Shown piece after piece: positions 43,472 to 52,819 of a stretch of DNA of 64,000 nucleotides. This DNA is from Qipengyuania flava (GTDB lineage: Bacteria; Pseudomonadota; Alphaproteobacteria; Sphingomonadales; Sphingomonadaceae), in the NCBI RefSeq assembly GCF_019448255.1, contig NZ_CP080410.1, forward strand, positions 1,860,001 through 1,924,000, written 5' to 3'. The position numbers were made by a program, and so were the translations under genes. The notes under the pieces are model-generated. The model made no database searches and was not told the DNA's origin. It saw only the letters and a program-made list of their open reading frames with translations. Position 1 is the first letter of the stretch, and each line of letters begins with the position of its first letter.

Positions 43472-43499
43472 CTTGCATTCCCCGCATTCTAGGCTATGT
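43472..43499 (+). promoter_or_regulatory. Candidate promoter of rpsF-rpsR-rplI
   Basis: CTTGCA (43472-43477) and CTATGT (43494-43499), with a 16-base spacer, resemble the alphaproteobacterial housekeeping pattern CTTGAC-N17-CTATAT. They lie about 100 bases before rpsF. The match is partial and untested. I could not identify the S6-S18 autoregulatory leader with confidence. Confidence 0.4.
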
Positions 43500-43602
43500 G
43501 CGCGCATCCCTCGCTTCGGCGCAGGGATTCGAAGAAAGCCGGAGGGGCCCCGCAATCCCGCGGATCAGCCAGCGATCGGCCCATATGTGAAAGGACAAGG
43601 GC

Positions 43603-43968
43603 ATGGCTCTTTACGAGCATGTTTTCCTGGCGCGACAAGACCTGAGCCAGGCTCAGGTGGACCAGCTCGCCGCCACCGCTACCGAGATCGTCGAGAAGAA
43701 CGAAGGCAAGGTCACCAAGACGGAGACCTGGGGCCTCAAGAACCTCGCCTACAAGATCGACCGTAACCGCAAGGCGCATTTCGTGATGCTCAACATCGAA
43801 GGCCCCGGTGCCGTCGTGGAAGAGCTCGAGCGCCAGACCCGTATCAACGAAGACGTCATCCGCTACATGACCATCCGTGTCGAAGAGCACGAAGAAGGTC
43901 CGTCCGTGATGATGCGCAAGAACGAACGCGATGCCAAGAAGCGCCGCGACCGCGAGGAGCGTAACTGA
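43603..43968 (+). CDS. rpsF: 30S ribosomal protein S6
   Basis: A 121-residue ribosomal protein that binds 16S rRNA with S18 in the central domain. [51 protein letters not shown] and [25 protein letters not shown] are characteristic. The C-terminal tail is basic ([16 protein letters not shown]) and lacks the Glu-Glu end that RimK extends in E. coli. It overlaps rpsR by one base (TGATG). Confidence 0.97.
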   Translation: MALYEHVFLARQDLSQAQVDQLAATATEIVEKNEGKVTKTETWGLKNLAYKIDRNRKAHFVMLNIEGPGAVVEELERQTRINEDVIRYMTIRVEEHEEGPSVMMRKNERDAKKRRDREERN

Positions 43969-44192
43969 TGGCCCGTCCGTTTTTCCGCCGCCGCAAGTCC
44001 TGCCCGTTCTCGGGCAAGAACGCCCCCGCGATCGACTACAAGGACGTCCGCCTCCTCCAGGGCTTCATGTCCGAGCGTGGCAAGATCGTCCCCAGCCGTA
44101 TCACCGCCGTCAGCGCGAAGAAGCAGCGTGAACTGGCCAAGGCCATCAAGCGCGCGCGCCACATCGGCCTGCTGCCGTACATCGTGAAGTAA
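43968..44192 (+). CDS. rpsR: 30S ribosomal protein S18
   Basis: A 74-residue protein that pairs with S6. [66 protein letters not shown] match S18 throughout. The single Cys is in the usual KSCPF. Standard length and standard neighbours: rpsF upstream by a one-base overlap, rplI 11 bases downstream. Confidence 0.97.
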   Translation: MARPFFRRRKSCPFSGKNAPAIDYKDVRLLQGFMSERGKIVPSRITAVSAKKQRELAKAIKRARHIGLLPYIVK

Positions 44193-44203
44193 GGGGAAGA
44201 CTC

Positions 44204-44842
44204 ATGGATATCATTCTCCTTCAGAGGATCGAAAAGCTCGGCTCGATCGGTGACGTCGTCACCGTGAAGGACGGCTACGCCCGCAACTTCCTGCTCCCGC
44301 AGAAGAAGGCCCTGCGCGCCAACGAAGCCAACAAGAAGGTCTTCGAAGCGAACCGCGAGCGCCTGGAGAAGGAAAACGCCGAACGCCGCACCGAAGCCGA
44401 AAAGGCCGGTGAAAAGGTCGCAGGCGAGGAAATCATCCTGATCCGCGCTTCGTCGAACACTGGCCAGCTCTACGGCTCGGTCAACGTTCGCGACGTCGCT
44501 GCCGCTCTCAACGAGAAGGGCCACGACATCGACAAGAAGCAGGTCATCATGGGTGACCCGATCAAGACGATCGGCATGCACGAAGTCCGCATCGACCTTC
44601 ACCCCGAAGTCTCGGTCTCGATCAAGGCCAACGTCGCCCGCTCGGACGACGAAGCCGAACTGCAGAGCCAGGGCATCGACGTGATGGCGCAGATGTTCGA
44701 AGAAGAGCAGCGCGAGATCGAAGAGCAGGCCGAAGCCAACCGCATCGACCCGACTCTCGAGCCCGGCGAAATCCCCGCCGACATGCTTGAAGAAGGCGCC
44801 GAAGCATCGGCCGACGAAGGCGAAGAGACGGCCGAAGGCTGA
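44204..44842 (+). CDS. rplI: 50S ribosomal protein L9, with long acidic tail
   Basis: A 212-residue L9, about 60 longer than E. coli L9. The N domain [36 protein letters not shown] and the long connecting helix and C domain ([47 protein letters not shown]) are normal. After residue ~150 comes an acidic Glu-rich extension ([32 protein letters not shown]) seen in alphaproteobacteria. A terminator follows. Confidence 0.96.
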   Translation: MDIILLQRIEKLGSIGDVVTVKDGYARNFLLPQKKALRANEANKKVFEANRERLEKENAERRTEAEKAGEKVAGEEIILIRASSNTGQLYGSVNVRDVAAALNEKGHDIDKKQVIMGDPIKTIGMHEVRIDLHPEVSVSIKANVARSDDEAELQSQGIDVMAQMFEEEQREIEEQAEANRIDPTLEPGEIPADMLEEGAEASADEGEETAEG

Positions 44843-44865
44843 TCCTCGCATTCGCACAGAGCATG

Positions 44866-44901
44866 AAGGGCGCGGCGGCTTCGGTCTCCGCGCCCTTTTT
44901 G
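44866..44901 (+). terminator. Intrinsic terminator of the rpsF-rpsR-rplI operon
   Basis: AAGGGCGCGG pairs with CCGCGCCCTT across a 12-base loop and runs into TTTTTG, 23 bases after the rplI stop. Confidence 0.85.
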
Positions 44902-44974
44902 TAAGAGGCGTGCGCCGTACCTATCTTGGGCGGCGACACACATTCGAAAACAACAAGAGGCAGGAGAAACGCCC

Positions 44975-46414
44975 ATGGAAACGATTGAACAGACACTCGA
45001 CCGGCTCGAGACCATTTACGACGCAGCGGTAGAACGCCTGCGCGAAGACGTGATCGCCTTCGGACGCGAGCGCGCCCTCCCGGCGCCCGAACGCCGCAGC
45101 GACGGCAGCTACTCTTATCCCGAGCTGCGCCTGCGCTTTCGCGGCGGCGACCAGCCCGAAGACCGCAACCGCGCCTTCGGCCGGCTGAACGCGCCGGGGC
45201 TCTACACAACCACCGTCACGCGCCCCGCCCTGTTCCGCGACTACCTGCGCGAGCAGCTGGAGCTGATCTCGGAAAATTACGAGATCGAGGTCGAAGTGGG
45301 CTCCTCCAAGCAGGAGATCCCCTTCCCCTATGTCCTCGACGGCGAAGCCGGCGCGGAACTGGTCGGGGTCGATCCCAATCTCATCGCGCGGCACTTCCCC
45401 TCGACCGAGCTCGCCGACATTGGCGACGAACTGGCCGACGGCATCGTGCTGGAAAACGACGAGGATCCGATCCCCCTGTCGCTCTTCGACGGGCTGCGGA
45501 CCGATTTCAGCCTGGCGCGCCTCGCGCATTACACCGGCACCAGCACCGAACACTTCCAGCGCTTCATCCTGTTCACTAACTACCATCGCTATGTCGATGA
45601 ATTCGTTGACTGGGCCGGCTCACAGCTCGGCTCCAACGGCTACACCGCGCTGGCCGGCGCCGGCGGCCTGCTGCTGACCGAGAAAACCGACAACGCGCGC
45701 GAGCAGCTTTCCGATACCGCATGGCGGCGCCACCAGATGCCCGCCTACCACCTTGTCGGCCCGAACAAGGAAGGCATCACGCTGGTCAACATCGGCGTCG
45801 GCCCGTCCAACGCCAAGACGATCTGCGACCACCTTGCCGTCCTGCGCCCCGAAGCCTGGCTGATGATCGGCCACTGCGGCGGCCTGCGCCCGAGCCAGAA
45901 GATCGGCGACTACGTGCTTGCCCACGCCTATCTGCGCGACGATCATGTGCTTGATCCGGTCCTGCCGCCAGAGATCCCCCTTCCTGCCATTGCCGAGGTC
46001 CAGCAGGCGCTGGCCGGTGCAGCGGAAGAGGTGTCGGGCGAGCACGGCGCCGACCTCAAGAAGCGCATGCGCACCGGCACCGTTGTCACCACCGACGATC
46101 GCAACTGGGAGCTTCGCTTCACCCAGTCGGCCAAGCGCATGAGCCTCAGCCGTGCGGTCGGCGTCGACATGGAAAGCGCGACCATCGCCGGCCAGGGATA
46201 CCGCTTCCGCGTGCCCTACGGCACGTTGCTGTGCGTGTCGGACAAGCCGCTGCACGGCGAGATCAAGCTGCCCGGACAGGCCAACGCCTTTTACGAGGAG
46301 GCGATTGCCGCCCACCTCCAGATCGGCGTCACCGCCTGCAAGCTGCTGCGCGAAGAAGGCCCCCGCCTCCACAGCCGCAAGCTGCGCGCTTTCAACGAGC
46401 CTCCGTTCCGGTAG
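44975..46414 (+). CDS. amn: AMP nucleosidase
   Basis: A 479-residue enzyme that splits AMP into adenine and ribose 5-phosphate and so lowers AMP pools. The N-terminal region (YSYPELRLRFRGG, PLSLFDGLRTDFSLARLAHYTGT) and C-terminal nucleoside-phosphorylase-like domain (VNIGVGPSNAKTICDHLAVLRPEAWLMIGHCGGLRPSQKIGDYVLAHAY, VGVDMESATIAGQGYRFRVPYGTLLCVSDKPLHG) are typical. It follows the ribosomal operon terminator and has GGAG before its ATG. The last 23 bases overlap the 3' end of the convergent DUF4386 gene. Confidence 0.95.
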   Translation: METIEQTLDRLETIYDAAVERLREDVIAFGRERALPAPERRSDGSYSYPELRLRFRGGDQPEDRNRAFGRLNAPGLYTTTVTRPALFRDYLREQLELISENYEIEVEVGSSKQEIPFPYVLDGEAGAELVGVDPNLIARHFPSTELADIGDELADGIVLENDEDPIPLSLFDGLRTDFSLARLAHYTGTSTEHFQRFILFTNYHRYVDEFVDWAGSQLGSNGYTALAGAGGLLLTEKTDNAREQLSDTAWRRHQMPAYHLVGPNKEGITLVNIGVGPSNAKTICDHLAVLRPEAWLMIGHCGGLRPSQKIGDYVLAHAYLRDDHVLDPVLPPEIPLPAIAEVQQALAGAAEEVSGEHGADLKKRMRTGTVVTTDDRNWELRFTQSAKRMSLSRAVGVDMESATIAGQGYRFRVPYGTLLCVSDKPLHGEIKLPGQANAFYEEAIAAHLQIGVTACKLLREEGPRLHSRKLRAFNEPPFR

Positions 46415-47099
46415 TCGCGGCGGAGGGCACGCCCTCCCGAACGCCCTTCACGATCAGGTACAAGCCGGTCGCCACTATGGCGATCAGGTTTGCGCCCATG
46501 ATCGCAGCGGTAAAAGCGTCATGCCCCAGCACTGCCACGAAATCGCGCCCGACTATGGTGGCTGAAACAAACAGCGAGGCGAACAGGCCGAACCCGGCGA
46601 GCAGGGGTGGCAAGAGGCGAAAGCGAAGGAAAACGCCGTAAAAAACTGCGCTCGCAAGGCTCGATAGTACCAGCGCGAGGTGGAAGCTCGAATGATTGGC
46701 CACGGTCTCCATCACTGCGTGAGCCGACGCGCTGTCAGGGGCCAAAACACCGCTGGCCAGCTTCCCGGCGGCAAAGGCATTGACCGAAGCCGAGAGCGAG
46801 AATTTTGCCGCCACAAGCCCGGCAAGCAGTGCCCAAATTGCAGGAAGCGGGCTGCGATTACGGGTCAGCAGGTAGAAACCCGAAAGGCTTGCTGCCTGGC
46901 AGGCGAAAATCGCCATCAGCATCCAGCCGCGCGCTTGCAATCGATCCGGAGACTGGAGCATCGCTTCCGCCGTCGCACGGAAATCGCCCGAAAGGTTGAT
47001 GTCGATACCCGGCGAAACGCTCACCGCGTTAACGATGCCCAGTACAACGCCAGCCAGGAGTGCGGCGCCGGTCCAACGGCTCGTTGATAGGGTCTGCAT
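46392..47099 (-). CDS. DUF4386-type membrane protein
   Basis: A 235-residue protein with about six hydrophobic helices (AALLAGVVLGIVNAV, LMAIFACQAASLSGFYLL, AIWALLAGLVAAKFSLSASVNAFAAG, LALVLSSLASAVFYGVFLRF, LLAGFGLFASLFVSATIVG, AAIMGANLIAIVATGLYLIVKG). Pattern and length fit DUF4386, whose function is unknown. The start is MQTLSTSRWTGAALLAG. Its C-terminal codons overlap amn, in the opposite direction. Confidence 0.7.
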   Translation of the reverse strand: MQTLSTSRWTGAALLAGVVLGIVNAVSVSPGIDINLSGDFRATAEAMLQSPDRLQARGWMLMAIFACQAASLSGFYLLTRNRSPLPAIWALLAGLVAAKFSLSASVNAFAAGKLASGVLAPDSASAHAVMETVANHSSFHLALVLSSLASAVFYGVFLRFRLLPPLLAGFGLFASLFVSATIVGRDFVAVLGHDAFTAAIMGANLIAIVATGLYLIVKGVREGVPSAATTGTEAR

Positions 47100-47198
47100 G
47101 CTGGATCTCCGCTTATCTGCTATTCCGTATTACGTCAGCAACACAGCTAAGTCAAAGAACGGCGTTTGTCCCATGACGGCGGAGTGATCCTGCGATAG

Positions 47199-47221
47199 TC
47201 TCTCCTGCGAAACGGGAGAGA
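47199..47221 (+). promoter_or_regulatory. Hairpin covering the ribosome site of the SDR gene
   Basis: TCTCTCC pairs perfectly with GGAGAGA over a 9-base loop (47199-47205 with 47215-47221). The right arm contains the GGAG ribosome site of the gene that starts at 47225. If transcription starts upstream of it, the stem would hide the ribosome site. This is a structural observation; no ligand or regulator is implied. Confidence 0.35.
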
Positions 47222-47224
47222 GAC

Positions 47225-47998
47225 ATGACCGATACGCCGAACCGCTCGCGCTCGATTGCCGGGCGGGTTGCCATTGTCACCGGGGCCGCAAGCGGCATGG
47301 GACGCGCCACCGCCAAGCTGTTCGCCTCCGAGGGCGCGAAGGTGGCGGTGACCGACCTCGACCTTGCCGCCTGCCAGGAGGTTGCGCGCGAATGCGGGAC
47401 CAACGCGCGGCCCTATGCGCTCGACGTGTCCGACAAGGGCGCCATCGCCGCCACGGTTGCACAGATCGCGGCGGACATGGGGCGGATCGATATCCTCGTG
47501 AACAACGCCGGCATCTCGCGGCACGCCTCGCTCGACGGGGGCGAGGAGTACGAGAATGTCTGGCACAGCGCCCTTGCGGTCATGCTGACCGCGCACCAGC
47601 GCATGGTGCGCGCCGCCCTGCCCCACCTGCGCAAGAGCGACGCGGCGCGCATCGTAAACATCGCCAGCACAGAAGGCCTGGGCGCGACGCCCGGGCTCAC
47701 CCCCTATGTCGCGTCAAAGACCGGCGTAACTGGCCTGACGCGCGGACTGGCCGTCGATCTCGGTCCTGAGGGCATCACGGTCAATTGCATCTGCCCGGGC
47801 CCGATCAAGACCAACATGACCGCAGCCATCCCCGACGAACACAAGATCATCTACGCCAAGCGCCGCACCGCGTTGAAACGCTATGGCGAGCCCGAAGAGG
47901 TCGCGCATATGACGCTGTCGCTGGTGCTCCCCGCCGCGAGTTTCATTACCGGCGCGGTGATCCCGGTCGATGGCGGGTTGATGGTGCGCAACGCCTAG
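47225..47998 (+). CDS. Short-chain dehydrogenase/reductase (FabG-like)
   Basis: A 257-residue SDR. AIVTGAASGMGRATAKLFA, DILVNNAGISRHASLDGG, the catalytic Ser-Tyr-Lys in VNIASTEGLGATPGLTPYVASK, and VNCICPGPIKTNMTA are clear, and the C terminus FITGAVIPVDGGLMVRN is standard. NAD(H) preference is suggested by Asp at the end of beta-2 (VTDLDLA). Substrate unknown. It is transcribed alone, convergent with the YbjN-RimK operon. GGGAGAGAGAC precedes the ATG and is part of the hairpin listed above. Confidence 0.88.
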   Translation: MTDTPNRSRSIAGRVAIVTGAASGMGRATAKLFASEGAKVAVTDLDLAACQEVARECGTNARPYALDVSDKGAIAATVAQIAADMGRIDILVNNAGISRHASLDGGEEYENVWHSALAVMLTAHQRMVRAALPHLRKSDAARIVNIASTEGLGATPGLTPYVASKTGVTGLTRGLAVDLGPEGITVNCICPGPIKTNMTAAIPDEHKIIYAKRRTALKRYGEPEEVAHMTLSLVLPAASFITGAVIPVDGGLMVRNA

Positions 47999-48032
47999 GG
48001 ACACCCCCGTCGCCACCCTCCATCGCGCAGGG

Positions 48033-48530
48033 CTATTCGCCCTCTTCCGCGCGTTCTTCGGCAAAGATGATGTTCTCGGCATCCTCGACCACGCTGGTGA
48101 ACGCCAGCACCGATCGCAGGAAGACCTTGGTCGGGATGCCCTCGCCGGTCACCACGTCCCAGGTAAGGAAGGGATCGCCTTCATCGTCCAGGCTGACAGC
48201 GGCGTAGCGGAAGCGCGTCGAGAGCTGGATCGCCTCGTCCGCAGTCCATGGCTTGGCCCGGTCGAAACCGATGCTGAACTGGACCGAGTCGCAGCCATCA
48301 TTGGTGGTCTCGTCGCAGCCGTAGAAGAACAGACCGGCCGAGCGCCCGCCAATATCGAGCGTAATCTTGGGATCGCCAGCGGCGTCGGTGCCGAGTTCGG
48401 GATCATAGCCTGCCATGTCCAGCGCGGCCACGAGACCTTCTGGATCTTCAGCGCTGACCATGGCCTGGTCCTGTGCCAGCGAGGGCGCGGCGATCGCTGC
48501 CAGCGCCAGCCCGATACATGCGTTTTTCAT
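48033..48530 (-). CDS. Exported YbjN-domain protein
   Basis: A 165-residue protein with signal peptide (cleavage after PSLAQ region) followed by a YbjN-like fold: VSAEDPEGLVAALDMAGYDPEL, DPKITLDIGGRSAGLFFYGC, DSVQFSIGFDRAKP, FLTWDVVTGEGIPTKVFLRSVLAF. The role of YbjN proteins is unclear; this one acts in the periplasm. Two Cys in the middle (YGCDETTNDGCDSVQ) may bridge. It shares a base with the RimK stop (TGATG) and is the last gene of a five-gene overlapping operon. Confidence 0.72.
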   Translation of the reverse strand: MKNACIGLALAAIAAPSLAQDQAMVSAEDPEGLVAALDMAGYDPELGTDAAGDPKITLDIGGRSAGLFFYGCDETTNDGCDSVQFSIGFDRAKPWTADEAIQLSTRFRYAAVSLDDEGDPFLTWDVVTGEGIPTKVFLRSVLAFTSVVEDAENIIFAEERAEEGE

Positions 48531-49435
48531 CAACCCTTCCCCTTTGTCTTTGTCTTCCCGTCCTTCGCACTTTTTTCCATGAATTCAATGATCATTCCGG
48601 CGATATCCTTACCCGTCGCCTTCTCGATCCCTTCAAGTCCGGGCGAGCTGTTTACTTCCATGATCACCGGCCCGTGATTGGAGCGCAGCATGTCGACGCC
48701 GCACACGTTGAGCCCCATGCGCTTGGCGGCAGAGACGGCGGTGGCCCGCTCGGCGGGGGTAATCTTGGCGAGTTCCGCGCTTCCGCCGCGGTGCAGGTTG
48801 GATCGGAAATCGTCCGCTGCACCGGTGCGTTTCATCGCCGCGACGACCTTGCCGCCAACCACCAGCGCGCGAATGTCGGTACCGCCGGCTTCCTTGATAA
48901 ACTCCTGCACCAGGATGTTCACATTGGCGCCGCGGAAGGCCTCGATCACCGACTTTGCCGAGGACATGGTTTCGGCAAGCACGACGCCAATACCCTGCGT
49001 GCCCTCGAGCAGCTTGATAACGACTGGCGGACCCTTGACCGCCTTGATGATTTCCTCCGCCTGCTTGGGATCATTGGCATAGGCCGTCAGTGGCAGGCCA
49101 AGGCCGTGCTTTGCCAGGATCTGCATGGAGCGAAGCTTGTCGCGGCTGCGGCCGATGGCGACGCTTTCGTTCAAGGGCCAGCAGCCGCGCATTTCGAACT
49201 GCCGCAGGATGGCAAGGCCATAGTTGGTGATGGAGGCCCCGATGCGCGGGATAACCGCGTCATATCCGACACACGGCTCGCCGTTGTAATACACCTCGGG
49301 CCGATGGCTGGCGATATGGACCGTGCAGCGCAAGGTGTTGAGGATGTCCAGTTCGTGACCCCGGGCCTCGGCGGCCTCTTTCAGGCGCTTGTGCGAGTAG
49401 AGGTTGGGGTTGCGCGCCAGCATGGCGATTTTCAT
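48530..49435 (-). CDS. rimK: RimK-family ATP-grasp ligase
   Basis: A 301-residue ATP-grasp ligase of the RimK type, which adds glutamates to a protein or cofactor C terminus (S6 in E. coli). Opening [32 protein letters not shown], then [20 protein letters not shown] (ATP loop), [28 protein letters not shown] and [31 protein letters not shown] match RimK. The start is the ATG at 49435, overlapping the upstream protease gene by four bases. A 6-7-residue Lys-rich tail ends it. The natural substrate is not known here; see findings for S6. Confidence 0.9.
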   Translation of the reverse strand: MKIAMLARNPNLYSHKRLKEAAEARGHELDILNTLRCTVHIASHRPEVYYNGEPCVGYDAVIPRIGASITNYGLAILRQFEMRGCWPLNESVAIGRSRDKLRSMQILAKHGLGLPLTAYANDPKQAEEIIKAVKGPPVVIKLLEGTQGIGVVLAETMSSAKSVIEAFRGANVNILVQEFIKEAGGTDIRALVVGGKVVAAMKRTGAADDFRSNLHRGGSAELAKITPAERATAVSAAKRMGLNVCGVDMLRSNHGPVIMEVNSSPGLEGIEKATGKDIAGMIIEFMEKSAKDGKTKTKGKG

Positions 49436-49890
49436 GGCTTGTGGCCTTTCTTGATCTTCATTTCCGGCGTCTGCAGCCAGGAATAGCCGCTGTCGACGAC
49501 AAAGCGGCGACGCAACGAGGAGCGGCCGATCAGCATGGGAAACTTCATGTCGCTGCGGTCGGCAAGGCTGACTTCCGCGCGAAATTCGACGTCCCCGATG
49601 CGCATCGGGGTCTTGATGACATAGCGGTACTGGGTCTTGCCGTTCGAGCTCGTGATCCCGCGCACATCGACATGCACCGCCTCGCACTCACGCCGCTCGC
49701 CGTCCCAGTCGACGGCAAAGCGGACGTATTTCTCGCCGTCCCGGACGATCTCTTCGAGCACCTCGCCGTGAAGCGAGGATGTGCGGGCGCCCGTATCGAT
49801 CTTTGCAGGGATACCGGAAAGGCCGAGCTCCGGCAGGTGGACCAGCTCGCGCCAACCCACCACGGGCAGCTCCTTGCGTTTGGCGCTCAT
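49432..49890 (-). CDS. RimB-like retropepsin-type protease (RimK partner)
   Basis: A 152-residue protein of the RimB/ATP-dependent zinc protease family that accompanies RimK in pseudomonads. The core motif [11 protein letters not shown] has DTGA (Asp32) as in retropepsin-like aspartic proteases. [35 protein letters not shown] and [21 protein letters not shown] complete the family pattern. In Pseudomonas RimB trims or balances the glutamates RimK adds to S6. It overlaps rimK and the lipoprotein gene by four bases each, so the three are translated together. Confidence 0.88.
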   Translation of the reverse strand: MSAKRKELPVVGWRELVHLPELGLSGIPAKIDTGARTSSLHGEVLEEIVRDGEKYVRFAVDWDGERRECEAVHVDVRGITSSNGKTQYRYVIKTPMRIGDVEFRAEVSLADRSDMKFPMLIGRSSLRRRFVVDSGYSWLQTPEMKIKKGHKP

Positions 49891-50903
49891 TCGATGATCG
49901 CAATCCCATCACCGCCGCCGTCGCCCGGCAGGCGGCGCAGAACCTCGCCCGTGGCGAAATCGACCTCGGCGATCGTGTCGTTGCGGGTTTCAGCCACGTA
50001 GATCCGTTCGCCATCGGGAGAGAAGAGGATTGTGACCTGCGTGCGCGCTTCAGCTTCTGCGGGGCTGGAGACGGCAATCTGGCGCACGACCTCGCCGCTG
50101 GCCGTATCGATTACGGTCAGGCCGCCATCCGCGAGATCGGAGGTGACCGCAAAATCGCCCTGCGGGCGCAGCGTGATCCGCAGCGGGAAAGCGCCGGTCT
50201 CGATCCGCTTGCGCACCTCGAGCGATTCGGGATCGAGCATGAAGGCCGCGTTCGATCCGCGCGCCGAAACCCACAGCGTCTCACCATCGCCGGAAAGCCA
50301 GATGCCTTCGGGCTCTTCCCCGACTTCGACCGAGAATGGCGCACGGCGGGTCTTCAAGTCGATCCGTGTTACCGTGCGCGAGCCGAGATCGGTCGTCCAG
50401 GCGTGGTTGCCGCTCGGCGCCACGGCCAGCATGTGCGTGCCCTGCTTGCCCGAGCCGTACTCGAAGGTCTGGGCCGCTCCCATGGGATCGCGGATCCAGA
50501 AGATCGCCTGACGCCCTTCGGCCGTAGCGTAGAGATCACCGTTCGCGTGCCACACGATCCCGTGCGGTCGGGCGTTTTCGCCAAGGTCGATGCTGGAGAC
50601 GCGCGACAGGTCGCTGGTGCGGAAGATATCGACCGTCTGCCCACCGTAGCAGGCCAGCGCGACGTACTGTTCGTCGGGCGAGGTGGCCAGTTCGTGCGGG
50701 TTGGCGCAGCTCTCGACGCTGACAACCTGCTCGCCGCTAGCGAGATCGACCTTTGACAGCGTATCGCCGAACTTGCCCGCCACGAACAGCGCACCGCTCG
50801 CTTCGCTAGACGCGAGGGGTGTGGGAGCTTCCGCCTCTCCGCCGACGGGCGCACAGGCGACCGCCACCGGGAGAGCGAGCATCATTGCGATACGGCTTAC
50901 CAT
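49887..50903 (-). CDS. YncE-like beta-propeller lipoprotein
   Basis: A 338-residue protein with lipoprotein signal (LALPVAVAC, lipobox Cys ~17) followed by repeated beta-propeller blades: LFVAGKFGDTLSKVDLASGEQVVSVE, IVWHANGDLYATAEGRQAIFWI, TVTRIDLKTRRAPFSVEVGEEPEGIWLSGDGETLWV, ILFSPDGERIYVAETRNDTIAEVDFATGEVLRRL. This is the seven-bladed YncE/cytochrome-cd1-type architecture without catalytic residues. It presumably binds something at the envelope. It overlaps the M2 peptidase by seven bases and RimB by four. Confidence 0.82.
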   Translation of the reverse strand: MVSRIAMMLALPVAVACAPVGGEAEAPTPLASSEASGALFVAGKFGDTLSKVDLASGEQVVSVESCANPHELATSPDEQYVALACYGGQTVDIFRTSDLSRVSSIDLGENARPHGIVWHANGDLYATAEGRQAIFWIRDPMGAAQTFEYGSGKQGTHMLAVAPSGNHAWTTDLGSRTVTRIDLKTRRAPFSVEVGEEPEGIWLSGDGETLWVSARGSNAAFMLDPESLEVRKRIETGAFPLRITLRPQGDFAVTSDLADGGLTVIDTASGEVVRQIAVSSPAEAEARTQVTILFSPDGERIYVAETRNDTIAEVDFATGEVLRRLPGDGGGDGIAIIE

Positions 50904-52747
50904 CCTTGAGTCATCCCGGCGTTCTGCTCGTCGAGCCAGGCTTTAAGCGGCGCGAAGTACTCGGCCATCGCCTTGCCGCTCATCTGTCGCTCGCCGGTGA
51001 AGGCTTCCAGCGCATCGGGCCAAGGCTTGCTGGCGCCCATTTCGAGCATGGCGTTGAGGTTCTCGCCAACCTCCTCGTTGCCGTAGAACGAACAGCGATG
51101 CAGCGGGCCTTCCCAGCCTGCCTGGTCGCAGGCGGCCTTATAGAACTGGAACTGCAGGATCCGCGCGAGGAAGTAGCGCGTGTAGGGCACGTTGCCCGGG
51201 ATGTGATACTTCGCGCCAGCGTCGAACTTGGTCTCGTCGCGCTCCACCGGCGGAACGATGCCCTGGTACTGCAGGCGCAGGTCGTTCCAGCCCTTGTTGA
51301 GCTGGTCTTCAGGGATCGAGCCGTTGAACAGCTCCCAGCGATAGCGGTCGACCAGCAGGCCAAACGGCAGGAAGGCGATCTTGTCCATCGCCTCGCGCAG
51401 CAGCAGGCCGATGTCCTTGTCCGCGCTCGGCACCTGCGCCCGATCAAGCATGTCGATCTGCACCAGGTACTCCGGCGTGATCGAGAGAGCGATCATGTCG
51501 CCAATGGCCTCGTGGAAGCCATCGTTCGCGCCGTTGAGATACAGGTAGTCCTGCTGGTTGTAGGCGCGCTGGTAGTAGTTGTGGCCAAGCTCGTGATGGA
51601 TGACCTTGAAGTCGTCCGCGTTGCGCTTGATGCACATCTTGATGCGCAGATCATCGACATTGTCGACGTCCCAGGCGCTGGCGTGGCAGACCACTTCGCG
51701 GTCCGCCGGCTTCACGAACTGGCTGCGCTGCCAGAAGGTTTCGGGAAGCGGCTCGAAGCCCAGCGAGGAGAAGAACTGCTCGCCCACGCGGACCATCTCG
51801 ACCTCGTCGAGGTCCTTTTCCGCAATCAGCTCTGTAAGGTCATAGCCGATGTCGCCCGCGCCTTCGGGCGCGACCAGCGGGTAGATGTTGCCCCATTCCT
51901 GCGCCCACATATTGCCGAGCAGGTCGGCGCGGATCGGGCCGGTGGCGGGCTGGACCGCGTCGCCGTACTTCTCGTTGAGCTTGCCGCGGACATAGGTGTG
52001 CAGCGCCATGTAGAGCGGCTTCACTTCCTGCCACATGCGCTCGGTTTCCGCCGCGAACTGGTCGGGCGACATGTCGTAGTTCGACCGCCACATGGCGCCC
52101 AGATCGTCGAAGCCCAGCTCCTCAGCGCCCTCGCCCGCAATGGCGATCATGCGCTGGTAGTCCTCGCGCATGGGCGCCCCGACATTGTCGTGCCAGCTGG
52201 TCCACATCTCGGCCTTTTCGGCAGGCGTGCGATCGAGATTGCCCATCTCGGCTTCGATATCGCTGCCGTTGATCTCTTCGCCATTGAGCGTGCCCTTGCC
52301 GCGCCCGTAAGCGGAGCCCAGCCGGGTCGCGATCGTGTTCAGCTCGGTCGCCGCCCCGTCGCGCACCGGCGCGGGCATCACGATGCCGTTGCGCAGCATA
52401 TCGAGCTTGCGGGCGACCTCGGGGTCGAGACCTTCGACGCGGGCGTATTTCGCCGCTTCATTGGCGAAGCGCACCGACATCTCGGTCGCCTCGGCGCCGT
52501 ATTTCGCCGCCAGCTGGTCGCTGTCATGAATGATGTAGGTCGAGTTGATCCACAGCACCCGGCCGTATTCGACCGAGAAATCGAACATCGTCTTCTCGAC
52601 CATGGCTACCCAGTCGGCCGCGCCCTGCGGCGTCATGGGATAGGCGGTCTCGGAGGCCGCGGTCTCGCCGCCGGAATGATGGTCGGCCAGCGCGGGGGTG
52701 GCGAGCGAAATGGCCAGCGCGGACAGCGCAACGGTTGCGAATTTCAT
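50897..52747 (-). CDS. M2-family metallopeptidase (ACE-like peptidyl-dipeptidase)
   Basis: A 616-residue exported zinc peptidase. The signal peptide runs to about PALADHH. The zinc motif HHELGHN (385-389 as HExxH) and the third ligand Glu413 in [12 protein letters not shown] are the M2 family site. [19 protein letters not shown] and [23 protein letters not shown] are also typical. It should release dipeptides from the C terminus of peptides in the periplasm. The start is the ATG at 52747 after GAGAGGAC. It heads the five-gene overlapping operon ending with RimK and YbjN. Confidence 0.93.
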   Translation of the reverse strand: MKFATVALSALAISLATPALADHHSGGETAASETAYPMTPQGAADWVAMVEKTMFDFSVEYGRVLWINSTYIIHDSDQLAAKYGAEATEMSVRFANEAAKYARVEGLDPEVARKLDMLRNGIVMPAPVRDGAATELNTIATRLGSAYGRGKGTLNGEEINGSDIEAEMGNLDRTPAEKAEMWTSWHDNVGAPMREDYQRMIAIAGEGAEELGFDDLGAMWRSNYDMSPDQFAAETERMWQEVKPLYMALHTYVRGKLNEKYGDAVQPATGPIRADLLGNMWAQEWGNIYPLVAPEGAGDIGYDLTELIAEKDLDEVEMVRVGEQFFSSLGFEPLPETFWQRSQFVKPADREVVCHASAWDVDNVDDLRIKMCIKRNADDFKVIHHELGHNYYQRAYNQQDYLYLNGANDGFHEAIGDMIALSITPEYLVQIDMLDRAQVPSADKDIGLLLREAMDKIAFLPFGLLVDRYRWELFNGSIPEDQLNKGWNDLRLQYQGIVPPVERDETKFDAGAKYHIPGNVPYTRYFLARILQFQFYKAACDQAGWEGPLHRCSFYGNEEVGENLNAMLEMGASKPWPDALEAFTGERQMSGKAMAEYFAPLKAWLDEQNAGMTQGW

Positions 52748-52819
52748 GGGCGTCCTCTCGGATGTGAGTCTGTTCTTGGTTTGCACAGCCAAGGCGATTG
52801 CACCTGCAACCGGTTTTTA

